64,000 nucleotides of DNA from Gluconacetobacter diazotrophicus PA1 5 (GCF_000067045.1 NC_010125.1:832001-896000), one strand, 5' to 3'. Shown: positions 7,680 to 17,214, numbered from the stretch's first letter. Made by a program: numbers and translations. The notes: generated by a model from the letters alone, not told the origin.

Positions 7680-8513
7680 ATGGACCGGATCATGACCGAG
7701 ACCCCTGTTTTCCCGCGTGATCAGGCGGTCCCCCGGTTCGTGGCCGAGACGGTCCTGTTCGTCTTTCTGGCGCATGCCCTGGCATTTTTCCTGCATGAAT
7801 ACAGCCACGCCGTCACCGCGTGGCTTCTGGGCTTCAAGGCCGATCCGCTGGCACTGCATTATGGGCACGCCGATATCGTGAATATCCTGCTGCAGCGGGA
7901 GATCGACGAAAATGTCGCGTACGGCCCGATCTACGCGGCCCATCGCGACGGTGCGGCGGCGTTGATCGCCCTGTCGGGGATGGCGCTGGGGAACGGGGCT
8001 CTCTATGTGCTGTGCTTCTGGTGCATCCGGCGCGTCCGTCCCCGGGACATGAACCGTCCGGCGGTGCGTTTCCTGTTCTGGCTGGCCCTGATGGGGGCAG
8101 CCAATCTATGGAGCTATGCGCCCATCCGTACCATCACCACGCATGGCGACATGGCCGAAATGGCGCGCGGGCTGCATATGTCACCCTGGCTGTTGCTGCC
8201 GCTCGTCACCCTGCCGTCGATTCTGGCGATGTACAGCTTCTTCTTTCGGCTGGTGGTACCCAACTGGGCGTGGCTGTTCGCGGGCGGACCGGCGCGGCCG
8301 GTCTTTGCCGCCGCCATGACGGGTCTTCTCTATTTCGGCTTCTTCGGCGCGGCGGGATTGTTCGGTTCGTACGGCGACGTCTGTGCCCTTCTGTCCATCG
8401 TCAGCCTGTTTGTCCTGTTCCCCCTCTCCGTCGTCTTCTGTCTTCTCGCGACCGGTATGGGGGTGATCGGCTTCGGGCAGGGCCACGGGCAGGATGGCGG
8501 GGCGCCGGTATGA
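7680..8513 (+). CDS. Polytopic membrane protein with an HExxH motif
   Basis: A 277-residue inner-membrane protein with about six hydrophobic segments. The first (VLFVFLAHALAFFLHEYSHA) ends in HEYSHAVTAWLLG near residue 40, matching the zinc-binding HExxH of membrane-embedded M50-type proteases. A second conserved M50 motif (an NPDG-like segment) was not found, so proteolytic activity is unproven. Other segments lie near residues 98-116, 128-145, 165-190, 205-225 and 233-262. Its TGA overlaps the ATG of the following acetyltransferase gene (ATGA), so the two are translationally coupled. Confidence 0.75.
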   Translation: MDRIMTETPVFPRDQAVPRFVAETVLFVFLAHALAFFLHEYSHAVTAWLLGFKADPLALHYGHADIVNILLQREIDENVAYGPIYAAHRDGAAALIALSGMALGNGALYVLCFWCIRRVRPRDMNRPAVRFLFWLALMGAANLWSYAPIRTITTHGDMAEMARGLHMSPWLLLPLVTLPSILAMYSFFFRLVVPNWAWLFAGGPARPVFAAAMTGLLYFGFFGAAGLFGSYGDVCALLSIVSLFVLFPLSVVFCLLATGMGVIGFGQGHGQDGGAPV

Positions 8514-9016
8514 CGGACGTGTTCGTGCGCCGGGTCATGCGGGCGGATGCCCCCGACCTGATCCGCGCCAATATCGACAATCGCGATTACCATGCGCCCT
8601 GGGTGAATCCCTTCATCGATCAGGGTGGATTCGATTCCTGGTTCGCCGGTCTGGTGACCGGTCCGGATGTCGGCCTGCTGGCGCGGCACGATTTCACGGG
8701 TGAAATCGTGGGCGTGTTCAGGTTCAGCCAGATCGTGATGGGCGCCTTTTGCAGTGCTTATCTGGGATATTACGGCATGCGCGCCCATGCCCGTACCGGC
8801 CGGATGGCCCGCGCGCTGCGCCTGGTGCTGGAATATGGTTTTGACGAGCTGGGCCTGCATCGTGTCGAGGCCAATATCCAGCCCGGGAACATGGCCTCGA
8901 TCGCCCTTGTCCGGCGGGCGGGATTTCGCAGGGAGGGATTTTCTCCCCGCTACCTGAAGATCGATGGCGCGTGGCGCGATCACGAACGCTGGGCCTGTCT
9001 GGCCGACGACCGGTAG
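8510..9016 (+). CDS. GNAT N-acetyltransferase, RimJ/RimL type
   Basis: A 168-residue cytoplasmic acetyltransferase. YLGYYGMRAHARTGRMARAL resembles the acetyl-CoA core of RimJ/RimL enzymes, which acetylate N-terminal amino groups, and HRVEANIQPGNMASIALV with RRAGFRREGFSPRYLKI is the typical C-terminal half of that family. The substrate is unknown. The ATG overlaps the stop of the HExxH membrane protein gene by 4 bases, implying coupled translation and perhaps a shared function. Confidence 0.85.
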   Translation: MTDVFVRRVMRADAPDLIRANIDNRDYHAPWVNPFIDQGGFDSWFAGLVTGPDVGLLARHDFTGEIVGVFRFSQIVMGAFCSAYLGYYGMRAHARTGRMARALRLVLEYGFDELGLHRVEANIQPGNMASIALVRRAGFRREGFSPRYLKIDGAWRDHERWACLADDR

Positions 9017-9039
9017 GACAGGTCCCGTTTCATTCCGTT

Positions 9040-9076
9040 CTGCCCCGCGTCCGCCGGCAGGGCGGGCGCGGGGCAG
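9040..9076. terminator. Hairpin between convergent genes
   Basis: CTGCCCCGCG (9040-9049) and CGCGGGGCAG (9067-9076) form a 10-bp perfect stem between the convergent acetyltransferase and peptidase genes. No T tract follows, so it is a possible bidirectional terminator. Confidence 0.45.
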
Positions 9077-9091
9077 GGGGAGGAGGGCGGC

Positions 9092-11353
9092 CTACCGGAT
9101 GGCCGCCGTGGTCTCGGGTTTCAGCGTGGCGGCCAGGAAGGCCTCGCGGGCCAGGGCCACCTGCGTGCGCAGCGCCGGATCGGTCAGCATGTGGGTGCCG
9201 GGCAGCAGCAGCAGATTGTACGGCCGGCCGGCGGTGATGAAGGCCTGTGTCATCTTCATCGTGTTTTCGAAATACACGTTGTCGTCCGTCAGGCCGTGCA
9301 TGATCAGCAGCGGCCGCGACAGCGCGGCGGCATAGGTCAGGACGTTGCTGGCCCGGTAGCCGTCCGGGTCGGCCTGGGGCGTGCCCAGGTATCGTTCGGT
9401 GTAGGCCGTGTCATAATCGGCGAAATCGGCCGGGGGCGCGCCCGCGACGCCGCTCTTGAAGATATCGGGGCGGCGAATGGTCGCCATCGCGGTGAAATAG
9501 CCGCCGAACGACCAGCCATGCACGCCGATCCGCGTCATGTCCATTTCGGAAAAGCGCCGTCCCAGGGCGGTCAGTCCGTCGACCTGGTCCTGCAGCGGCA
9601 GGTCGATCAGGTTGTTCCTGGTCGCCCGTTCCCAGTCATGGTCGCGCCCCGGCGTGCCCCGTCCGTCCAGGCTGACGACGATGAAACCATGGTTGGCCAT
9701 GCACTGGTTTTCCAGATACAGGCGCGGCGCGTCCAGCACCTGCTTGTATCCGGGGCCGGCATAGACCGACAGCACGACCGGATAGCGCCGGCCGGGCGTG
9801 AAGTCGGCGGGGCGGACGATCATCGCGTCCATGTCCCGCGCGCCGGCCCTCGTGTATTCGATATGCGGCGCCAGGGTCGGGGTTTCCGCCACGGCGGGAA
9901 CCGTGGCCAGCACGTGCCCGTCCCGGTCGCGCACGACGGTGGCGGCGCTGCCGTCCGCGCCCGTGACGCTGTCGACGAAGCGCGCATGTCCGCCTTCGGC
10001 GAAGGCGGTGGCATGCAGCCCGGGTTCGGTCCCCAGCTTCACGGGCGTGCCGCCATGCAGGTCCAGGCGGTAGATTGCTGTCCGGATACGGTCCGGATTG
10101 GCGGTGACCGTCACGGTGCCGGCATCGGCATCGACATCGTCCAGCGAGACGAACGGCAGGTCCGGCGGCGTGACGGCATGATCCAGCGTGCCGTCGGCCG
10201 GGCGCAGTTGCAGGGGCCACCTGCCGTCGCGCTCCGCGGCCCATAGGAACCCGCTGCCGTCCGGCAGCCAGCGCGGCAGCGCGTGGCCGCGTCCCTCGCC
10301 GGCCGGGGTGATGTTGATCCAGGCCGGGTCATGTTCGTCCAGCAATGTCGTGGTGAGTCCGGTGGCCGGGTCCACGCGCAGCACCTTTTCCTGGGTCTGG
10401 GCGCGGTTCAGCACGACCAGCGACAGCGGGCCGCGCCCCTTCGGCCAGACGACCCGCGCCAGGTACGGAAAGGCAGCATTGTCCCACGTCACCCAGCGCG
10501 TCGGGCCGCCGGTGCGGGCGACCAGGCCCAGGCGGATGCGCGCGTTCGCGGTGCCGGCGCGCGGATAGCGGAATTCGACCGGCGCGATGGACGGATGCTG
10601 GGGGTCGGCGATGTAATGCTTCTCGACGCCCGATGTGTCGGCTTCCTCGTACAGCAGGGACTGCCCGTCGGGCGACCACCACAGCCCGTCGGGGCGGCTC
10701 AGTTCCTCGGCGGCGGCGAATTCGGCCAGCCCGTGGGTCAGCGTATCGGTTCCACCATGGGTCAGGCGCACCGTGTCGCCGCTGCCGGGTGCCACGACAT
10801 AGACGTCATTGTCCCGCACCGCCGCGACATGGGCGCCGTCCGGCGACAGGCGGGGGGCGATCCACCCGCGACCCGGCACGTCGGATACACGCCCCGTCGC
10901 GACCGCGACCTGCATCAGCCGGTCGCCCTGGCTGACCAGGGCGACCCGCCCGTCATCGGACAGTGCGAATTCGGTAATGCCGGTCAGCGACATCCGGGCG
11001 CGTTCGCGCCGGGCCTTTTCCTCGACCGACAGGGTTTCGGGGCCGGCGGCGGGGCGGGCCAGTTCGGTTTCGCTGCGGTCCGCCACGTCGAACCGCCACA
11101 GATGCAGCATGGTATCGCGCGGCCCGCTGCGCAGGAACAGCACCGACCGGCCGTCCGGCGTCGGCTGGGCATGGCGCGGCAACCCCAGCGTGAAATTCCG
11201 CGTGGCCGCCAGGTCCGCATAGCACTGGCCGCCGGGGGCGGAGGCGGCCTCCGGTGCCGCCTGGGCCGTGGTCGCCAGCAGCAATCCGGGCAGGCACAGG
11301 GCCAGACGCCGAAGGGTCCGCCCGGCGCGGCCGCCGCGAAGAAGAGAGGTCAT
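9092..11353 (-). CDS. Dipeptidyl peptidase IV-type S9 serine peptidase, exported
   Basis: An exported prolyl oligopeptidase-family enzyme of about 753 residues that removes N-terminal dipeptides from peptides. The N-terminus has a signal peptide (RRLALCLPGLLLATTAQA). A beta-propeller with several Ser/Asp-Gly repeats precedes the C-terminal alpha/beta hydrolase domain. The catalytic Ser is residue 615 in GVHGWSFGGYFTAM; the Asp is in MHGLTDDNVYFENT and the His in LLPGTHML. The DPP IV N-terminal region (PF00930) with GLAEFAAAEELSRPDG resembles the Glu-Glu motif that binds the free amino terminus. ATG 11365 is an alternative start 4 codons upstream. Confidence 0.92.
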   Translation of the reverse strand: MTSLLRGGRAGRTLRRLALCLPGLLLATTAQAAPEAASAPGGQCYADLAATRNFTLGLPRHAQPTPDGRSVLFLRSGPRDTMLHLWRFDVADRSETELARPAAGPETLSVEEKARRERARMSLTGITEFALSDDGRVALVSQGDRLMQVAVATGRVSDVPGRGWIAPRLSPDGAHVAAVRDNDVYVVAPGSGDTVRLTHGGTDTLTHGLAEFAAAEELSRPDGLWWSPDGQSLLYEEADTSGVEKHYIADPQHPSIAPVEFRYPRAGTANARIRLGLVARTGGPTRWVTWDNAAFPYLARVVWPKGRGPLSLVVLNRAQTQEKVLRVDPATGLTTTLLDEHDPAWINITPAGEGRGHALPRWLPDGSGFLWAAERDGRWPLQLRPADGTLDHAVTPPDLPFVSLDDVDADAGTVTVTANPDRIRTAIYRLDLHGGTPVKLGTEPGLHATAFAEGGHARFVDSVTGADGSAATVVRDRDGHVLATVPAVAETPTLAPHIEYTRAGARDMDAMIVRPADFTPGRRYPVVLSVYAGPGYKQVLDAPRLYLENQCMANHGFIVVSLDGRGTPGRDHDWERATRNNLIDLPLQDQVDGLTALGRRFSEMDMTRIGVHGWSFGGYFTAMATIRRPDIFKSGVAGAPPADFADYDTAYTERYLGTPQADPDGYRASNVLTYAAALSRPLLIMHGLTDDNVYFENTMKMTQAFITAGRPYNLLLLPGTHMLTDPALRTQVALAREAFLAATLKPETTAAIR

Positions 11354-11534
11354 GACGTGGTCCATCTGTCGTTCCGGTTGGATGGACGATGAATCCCCCA
11401 CGCCCGTCGCGCAAGGCGCCGGATGAAACGAATCCGTACCGAACCCCTCGCGCCAGGCGTGCAGGTCCGATATGACGCTATGCGATCGGGGTGACATCCC
11501 CAGACCGTCGATCGGGAACGGACAAGACAGAGCA

Positions 11535-12422
11535 ATGACCAAGACCGTCGCGCGGTTCATTCCCCTGATCGTCGCCATTGCCATCCTGTCCTGGGCCAGC
11601 GCCTATCCGGTCGTGCGGATCGCCCTGCGCGACCTGCCGCCGATCCCGTTGGCCGCGGCGCGCTATGCCGGGGCGGCGGTGCTCGCCATGGCGTGGCTGG
11701 CATGGAAGCGTCCCCCATTGCCCGCCGCACGCGACGTGCCGCGCATCCTGGCCTGCGGCGTGATCGGCATCGCGGTCTATAACGTGCTGTTCAATACCGG
11801 CGAGGTCACGGTGTCGGCCGGTGCGTCCAGCCTGCTGATCAGTGCCGCCCCGCTGATCGCGGCCCTGATCGCGGTGGTGACGATGGGCGAACGGCTGTCC
11901 CTCTGGGGGTGGACGGGTTCGTTGCTCAGCTTCGCGGGCGTGGTGCTGATTGCCGAGGGGCAGATCGGTGGCGTGTCCTTCGGTTCGGGGGCCACCCTGG
12001 TGTTTGGGGCCGCGTTCTGCGGCGCGCTGTATACGACGCTGCAGAAGCGTCTGGTGCTGCGCTACGGCGCGTTGCCCAGCATCAGCTACATCCTGATGGC
12101 CGGCGCCCTGTGCCTTTCCCCCTGGCTGCCGCAGGCCCTGACCGTCCTGCCGCACGCGCCCGTCCGCTGCTGGGCGGCGGTGCTGGAACTGGCGGTCTTC
12201 CCGGCGGCCATAGGCTATGCGGCCTGGGCCTTCGTCGTCGGCCATATGGGGGCGGCGCGCGGTGCCGCGCTGTTGTATCTGTTACCGCCCGCGACCCTGG
12301 TGCTGGCCTTCGTGCTGACCGGCGAAATCCCGAGCCTGCGTACCCTGGCGGGCGGCGCGATCGTCATGGCGGGTGTGGTGGTGACCAATACCTATGGTCA
12401 TCCACGCCGGCTGGCGCGATAG
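11535..12422 (+). CDS. EamA/DMT-family transporter
   Basis: A 295-residue inner-membrane transporter of the drug/metabolite superfamily, with ten predicted hydrophobic helices in two EamA repeats. The first repeat begins at IVAIAILSWASAYPVVRIAL and the second near FGAAFCGALYTTLQKRLV. Members export amino acids, nucleotides or unknown metabolites. It is divergent from the dipeptidyl peptidase gene, with 181 bp between the starts. Its 3' end overlaps the convergent hydrolase gene by 25 bp. Confidence 0.88.
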   Translation: MTKTVARFIPLIVAIAILSWASAYPVVRIALRDLPPIPLAAARYAGAAVLAMAWLAWKRPPLPAARDVPRILACGVIGIAVYNVLFNTGEVTVSAGASSLLISAAPLIAALIAVVTMGERLSLWGWTGSLLSFAGVVLIAEGQIGGVSFGSGATLVFGAAFCGALYTTLQKRLVLRYGALPSISYILMAGALCLSPWLPQALTVLPHAPVRCWAAVLELAVFPAAIGYAAWAFVVGHMGAARGAALLYLLPPATLVLAFVLTGEIPSLRTLAGGAIVMAGVVVTNTYGHPRRLAR

Positions 12423-13348
12423 GGCATTGCCGCATCGGCTTCCATCGTCCGGTGCAGGAAGGTGCCGATGTCATGGCTCAGCACGCCCTGGTACGCCGCG
12501 CGGTCGAAGCCCGGCGGGTCCTGCGACGGCGGAAAGTTCGGATGGACCATGTTGGCCGGGAACGGACTGAGGAACGCGAAATGCCCCGCCCCCGCCACGC
12601 ATCGATAATCCACCTGCGTGGGGTCGGGCACGCCGTCCAGCACGATGCCGGCCTGCGATGGCGGTGTGATCGTGTCATGTTCGGCGCTGCGCATCAGGAT
12701 GGGGCCGCGCACGGAAGACAGGGCGCCGGGGGCGCGAAACCACAGGGTGGCCGGGGCCAGCAGCACCAGGGCCCGGACCCGATGGTCGTGCTCCACCGCA
12801 ATGCGATGGGGTGGGCCGCCGGACGGTCCGTCCTGTCGGGTCCAGGGCTGGCCGCCCGCCGCGGCCAGGACGGAATATCCGCCCATCGAATGGCCGATCA
12901 GGGCCACGCGGCCGGGTCGCAGGCCTGGGCCGACCAGCGGGTCGGCAAAGGCGGCGGCGATGCTCAGGCAGACATGGCGCGGGCGATTTTCAAGGTTTTT
13001 GATCGTGCGGGCCAGCGCATTGTCGTTCAGGCTGTTGCCGGGGTGCCGGGGCATCGCGACGACGAAGCCCATGCCCGCCAGCGCCATCGCCAGGTCGCGA
13101 TAGACCCAGGGCGACCCGCCATTGCCGTGGGACAGCACCACCAGCGTGCGGTCCCGCCCCGCCACGCCCCCGTCGGTCGCCACGTCCAGACTGTAGGGAC
13201 CGAAGGAACGGGCGTGCGGCGTATCCCCGGTCGGATAGAGAATAGCCAGTTCGATCACCGCGTCCTGCACGGCGTCGCGCACCGCCAGGCCGCGATATCC
13301 GACCGCGCTTCGTGGCTGCATCGTCCCGACATCCTGATACCGCTCCAT
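12398..13348 (-). CDS. Alpha/beta hydrolase (dienelactone hydrolase-like)
   Basis: A 316-residue hydrolase with HGNGGSPWVYRDLA as oxyanion-hole region, nucleophile elbow ALIGHSMGGYSVLA, an acid near ILMRSAEHDTITPP and catalytic His in AGAGHFAFL. The layout resembles the predicted dienelactone hydrolase/platelet-activating factor acetylhydrolase-like group. There is no clear signal peptide from the chosen ATG at 13348. Substrate unknown. The 3' end overlaps the convergent transporter gene by 25 bp. Confidence 0.83.
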   Translation of the reverse strand: MERYQDVGTMQPRSAVGYRGLAVRDAVQDAVIELAILYPTGDTPHARSFGPYSLDVATDGGVAGRDRTLVVLSHGNGGSPWVYRDLAMALAGMGFVVAMPRHPGNSLNDNALARTIKNLENRPRHVCLSIAAAFADPLVGPGLRPGRVALIGHSMGGYSVLAAAGGQPWTRQDGPSGGPPHRIAVEHDHRVRALVLLAPATLWFRAPGALSSVRGPILMRSAEHDTITPPSQAGIVLDGVPDPTQVDYRCVAGAGHFAFLSPFPANMVHPNFPPSQDPPGFDRAAYQGVLSHDIGTFLHRTMEADAAMPYRASRRG

Positions 13349-13390
13349 GCCGATCTTTCCTCCCGCTTCGGATGACCCTCGGCCTGGATA

Positions 13391-13420
13391 CCAAAAAAGG
13401 CAGTGATGACACTGCCTTTC
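13391..13420 (-). terminator. Terminator for dps (usable in both directions)
   Basis: AAAGGCAGTG (13396-13405) and CACTGCCTTT (13410-13419) form a 10-bp stem with loop ATGA; on the minus strand it is followed by six T residues. It lies just after the dps stop. Confidence 0.85.
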
Positions 13421-13445
13421 CTGATGATCGGATATGGGCGGCGCG

Positions 13446-13991
13446 TCAGCTATTGCTGCCGAAGGCCGGTCGGGTGGATTCGAACAGGAACCAGGTGCGG
13501 CGCTCGGTCTCGTCGATCCAGTTTTCCAGCAGGCTGGCCGTCGCGACATCGTTGCCTTCGTCGCATACGGCATGGACGGCGCGCATGCGGGCCGTCAGGG
13601 CCAGGTTGTCCTCGCGCAGTTCGGACAGCATGTCCTCGGGCGTGACATAGATCGCATCGTTGTCCGACACCTTGGTCAGCCGGCTGATTTCCCCCACCGA
13701 GTGCAGGGTCGTGCCGCCGATCTTCCGCGCTCGTTCGGCCAGCGGGTCCGTCATGGCGAAGATCTGGCTGCTCTGCTCGTCCAGCAGAAGGTGATAATCG
13801 CGGAAATGCCGCCCGCTCATGTGCCAGTGGAAGTTCTTCGTCTTGATATAGAGGGCGAAGACATCCGCCAGGACCGCCTTCAGGCCGGCCGAGATCTTGT
13901 GGACGGCGTCGTGCTTCAGGTCCGTCGGTGTTCCCAGATAGGTATGGGCGTGGGCTGTACCGGCTTCGGAAGGTGTCGTCTTGTTTGTCAT
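13446..13991 (-). CDS. dps: Dps-family DNA-binding ferritin-like protein
   Basis: Dps forms a dodecamer that oxidises and stores iron with hydrogen peroxide and compacts DNA under stress. The 181-residue protein has the family ferroxidase signature KNFHWHMSGRHFRDYH followed by LLLDEQSSQIFAMTDPLAERARKIGG, and the C-terminal RTWFLFES. The N-terminal about 25 residues (TTPSEAGTAHAHTYLG) are flexible-looking and hold few Lys residues. The start is ATG 13991, preceded on the minus strand by the purine-rich GGGAGAT. A terminator follows the gene. Regulation by OxyR or Fur is plausible, but no site was recognised. Confidence 0.93.
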   Translation of the reverse strand: MTNKTTPSEAGTAHAHTYLGTPTDLKHDAVHKISAGLKAVLADVFALYIKTKNFHWHMSGRHFRDYHLLLDEQSSQIFAMTDPLAERARKIGGTTLHSVGEISRLTKVSDNDAIYVTPEDMLSELREDNLALTARMRAVHAVCDEGNDVATASLLENWIDETERRTWFLFESTRPAFGSNS

Positions 13992-14223
13992 TACGATCTC
14001 CCTGGAACGTATGGTGCCATGCTGAGGTGGACGTCCCGGATGCCCATTACAAGGCGTGGGCGGCAGGCGCATGGGGGATATGCATCAGGGGGCGGTCCGT
14101 GTCCCCGGGTCGCGGCATCAGGGCGGTATCCAGGGGACGCCGTGCCGGGCTTCGGCGCCGGGATCATCCGGTCTATGGTGCCGCACCGTTTCCGTTAACC
14201 GACACCCAGGCGGGGCCCGCACC

Positions 14224-14703
14224 ATGACGATGACCACGATCAGGATCGCCGAAAGCAGCCAGGACAGGGACGCCTGCTTCCTGATCCGCAAGACCGTCTT
14301 CGTCGATGAGCAGCAGGTTCCGCTCGACATGGAGTATGACGAGCATGACGAAACGGCGCTGCACCTCCTGGTCCTGGAGGGGACGCGGCCGGTGGGGACC
14401 GCGCGCGTCCTGTTCGGGCCGGATGGAAAGACGGCCAGGAGCGGTCGCGTCGCCATCGATGCGGCCCGGCGCGGGCAGGGGCTGGGCCGGCGCCTGATGA
14501 TCGCGATCGAGGATGCGTCCGCCTGCCGTGCTGTCGAACGATTCGTCCTGGACGCCCAGGCCGGGGCGCTGCCCTTTTACGAATCCCTGGGATATGTGGC
14601 GCAGGGCCCGGAATTCATCGAGGCCGGGATCGTGCACCGTACCATGGGCAAGCAGCGCCAAGGCGACACGTCGCTCGCGATTGAAACCCCCGCCGTGGCA
14701 TGA
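14224..14703 (+). CDS. GNAT N-acetyltransferase (YjcF/ElaA-like)
   Basis: A 159-residue acetyltransferase. CFLIRKTVFVDEQQVPLDME is a hallmark of the YjcF-like group, followed by ARVLFGPDGKTARSGRVAID, the acetyl-CoA loop RRGQGLGRRLM and the C-terminal ALPFYESLGYVAQGPEFIEAG. Substrate unknown. The ATG at 14224 is favoured because the family starts just before IRIAE; ATG 14230 is also possible. Confidence 0.85.
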   Translation: MTMTTIRIAESSQDRDACFLIRKTVFVDEQQVPLDMEYDEHDETALHLLVLEGTRPVGTARVLFGPDGKTARSGRVAIDAARRGQGLGRRLMIAIEDASACRAVERFVLDAQAGALPFYESLGYVAQGPEFIEAGIVHRTMGKQRQGDTSLAIETPAVA

Positions 14704-14839
14704 AATGACCGGAATCGTTTCGACCTGTTGTATGCCGGTGGCATCAAATGTCAGTTGCCGGTCTGTCCCGGCATTGTCGCGCGCCTGTCCTCTCTGTTAG
14801 GGCTCTCGCCTTCCGCGTTGCCATGTCCTTGGGAATTTC

Positions 14840-16345
14840 ATGAATTTCTCCCCCTCCGCCGGTGCCGCCCAGCCGTCCCGCGCGTCGTCCTTCGCGGTCG
14901 TGGTCGCCATCGAATTATGGGAACGGTTCGGCTATTACGGCATGCAGGCCGTGCTGCTGCTGTTCATGGTGCAGCATATGGGCCTGGGCGACACGCAGGC
15001 CAACCTGCTGATGGGCGCCTTCGCGGCCATGACCTATGCGCTGCCGGTGGTCGGCGGCTGGCTGGGCGATCGGGTGCTGGGGTCGCGCCGGGCGATGCTG
15101 CTGGGGGCCGTGGGCATGATGTGCGGCTACGCCACCCTGGCGCTGGCGACGGTGCAGGTGCAGTTCATGACGGTCGCGATGGGAATCATCGCGGTATCCA
15201 ACGGCTTTTTCAAACCCAATGCCGCCAACCTGGTCCGCCGTATCTATGACGACGACGATGCCGCGCTCGATTCCGCCTTCACGCTTTACTACATGGCGGT
15301 CAATGTCGGTTCGACGGCCTCGACGCTGCTGACGCCGTGGCTGCAGAACCGGTTCGGTCCGGCGGTGGCGTTCGCCGCGTGTTCCGCCGGCCTGTTCGTG
15401 GGGCTGTGCATGTACGTGGTCCGGCGGCGGCGGCTGGCACGGATCGGCTCGGTGCCCGATTTCGCGCCGCTTCCGCCCCGGCACGCCGGGATGGTCCTGC
15501 TGGGGATCGGCGGGGTGATCGGCGCGCTGGACCTGGTGCTGGCGCGGCCCACGCTGGCACGGGACTGCGTCTGGCTGGCGGCGCTGCTTGTCCTGCTGTC
15601 CTGGGCCGTGATCTATCGCCGGGCCGCGGCGGCCCAGCGGCCGGGGCTGCGCATGGCCTACATGCTGTCGATCCAGGGCATGCTCTATTTCATCTTCTAC
15701 CAGCAGACGGTGACCTCGCTGACCCTGTTCGCGCTGCGCGCCGTCCGAGGGCAGGTCGGGGTGGGTGGAGTGACGCTGTTCAGCATGTCGGCCGGTCAGT
15801 TCCAGGCCCTGAATCCGATCTGGATCATGCTGGCCAGCCCCGCGCTGGCCTTTGCCTATCGGCGCCTGGCGCGGGCGGGGCGAGACCTGTCGATCGCACA
15901 GAAATTCATGATCGGGTTCAGCCTGGTCTCGCTGTCCTTCGTGGTCTGGTGGCTGGGGGCGCTTTCGGGCGGCACGGGGCGGGTCTCGCCCTGGATCATG
16001 ATCTGGGCGTACGGCTTCCTGTCGGTGGGGGAATTGCTGATCGGCGGGCTGGGACTGGCGGTCATCGCACGCTATGTCCCGCCCGCCATGGGGGCATTCA
16101 TGATGGGGTCGTACCTTCTGGCGATGGGGGTTGCGATGTATCTCGGCAGCATGATCGCCAATCTGGCCGCCATCGACCATGGGGCGGGTGCTGCGGTCGT
16201 GCCGGTCGGGGCAGGGGCCTATGCCGGCCTGTTCCTCGACCTGGCGGTCGGTGCTGCGGGGATCGTGGCGGTGGTCGCCCTGCTGCTGCCGCTCGCCCGC
16301 CGGTGGGACCGCCAGCATATGGCGGCGAAGCCGGAAGCCCTCTAA
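14840..16345 (+). CDS. Proton-dependent oligopeptide transporter (POT family)
   Basis: A 501-residue inner-membrane symporter importing di- and tripeptides with protons. The proton-coupling signature ELWERFGYYGM (ExxERFxYYG) is near residue 31. About 12-14 hydrophobic helices follow, including the second POT signature region around GIIAVSNGFFKPNAANLV and FTLYYMAVNVGS. Closest in layout to the DtpA/DtpB group. The gene ends 4 bp inside the convergent gene of unknown function. No promoter motif was recognised in the 136-bp gap upstream. Confidence 0.92.
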   Translation: MNFSPSAGAAQPSRASSFAVVVAIELWERFGYYGMQAVLLLFMVQHMGLGDTQANLLMGAFAAMTYALPVVGGWLGDRVLGSRRAMLLGAVGMMCGYATLALATVQVQFMTVAMGIIAVSNGFFKPNAANLVRRIYDDDDAALDSAFTLYYMAVNVGSTASTLLTPWLQNRFGPAVAFAACSAGLFVGLCMYVVRRRRLARIGSVPDFAPLPPRHAGMVLLGIGGVIGALDLVLARPTLARDCVWLAALLVLLSWAVIYRRAAAAQRPGLRMAYMLSIQGMLYFIFYQQTVTSLTLFALRAVRGQVGVGGVTLFSMSAGQFQALNPIWIMLASPALAFAYRRLARAGRDLSIAQKFMIGFSLVSLSFVVWWLGALSGGTGRVSPWIMIWAYGFLSVGELLIGGLGLAVIARYVPPAMGAFMMGSYLLAMGVAMYLGSMIANLAAIDHGAGAAVVPVGAGAYAGLFLDLAVGAAGIVAVVALLLPLARRWDRQHMAAKPEAL

Positions 16346-17097
16346 TCGCCGTTTCGCGTCAGTTCGCCGTGGATATTCATCGGAATGACCGCGGTCAGCG
16401 TGCCGAGCGGACGGTCGCTGCGGAAGACCGTGTCGCGCGGGTAATCCTGCGGCCGAAACGTGAAGGCGTAGGGTACGGCCCCGCGATTGACGACCAGCGG
16501 GCGCACCGCGCCGTTCGAGACCGCATCCAGGCGCGCGCCGGCCGCGACTTCGACCGTCAACTTGTGCGCGTCCGGCATCAGGAAGGCGAAGACCACGCCG
16601 ACCACGTCCTCGATGCATCCATCCAGTTCGCGCAGCCAGGTGCGGGCCTGGACATCGGTAAACCGGTCGGTCTGGCCGTGCGTCACCGTGATGACGAAGC
16701 GCAGCCCCACCGTCTGCCCGTGTGCCAGGGGCGCATAGACGGGCGGGTTTTCAGCCCATAGCGCATCGGTCAGCGGCAGATGCATCTCGGCTCCCGTCGC
16801 GCCGAACAGCGCGACCGGGCCGGAGGCACGGCGCAGATAGGGGGGCGCCGACTGGATCGGCCGGTCGCCGGGCAGCACGCGCGCAATCAGATGCAGCGTC
16901 AGGTCCGCCCGGTCGGCCGCCGGAAACGCGTTGAAGGTGCGAAACACCTTGGCCAGGTCGCGATAATCCGCGACCTGGACCGGCCGGACTCCATCGACCG
17001 CGATCGCTTCCGGCGCCGCGCGGGCTGCCCCTGGCACCCCCCAGCAGGGTACGCACAGGATGATCGCGGGAAGCAGGGACCGGACAACGGACGTCAT
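16342..17097 (-). CDS. Exported protein of unknown function (251 aa)
   Basis: No family was recognised. The N-terminus is a signal peptide (RSLLPAIILCVPCWGVPGAARA, cleavage near residue 27). The mature part is about 220 residues, without membrane helices, with a single Cys in ELDGCIEDVVG. It ends with PMNIHGELTRNGD. It is probably periplasmic. It converges with the peptide transporter gene (4-bp overlap) and is divergent from the hydrolase gene at 17266. Confidence 0.75.
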   Translation of the reverse strand: MTSVVRSLLPAIILCVPCWGVPGAARAAPEAIAVDGVRPVQVADYRDLAKVFRTFNAFPAADRADLTLHLIARVLPGDRPIQSAPPYLRRASGPVALFGATGAEMHLPLTDALWAENPPVYAPLAHGQTVGLRFVITVTHGQTDRFTDVQARTWLRELDGCIEDVVGVVFAFLMPDAHKLTVEVAAGARLDAVSNGAVRPLVVNRGAVPYAFTFRPQDYPRDTVFRSDRPLGTLTAVIPMNIHGELTRNGD

Positions 17098-17214
17098 GGC
17101 CTGCGACGCTAGGCGCGTCCCAGGGAGGGGTCAAGTCGGCGGAACCGGCCGGAGGAAGCATGCCGGACGGAAATCGACACCACCCTGTCGGCGGTGTTTG
17201 ATGGAATGTCCGCC

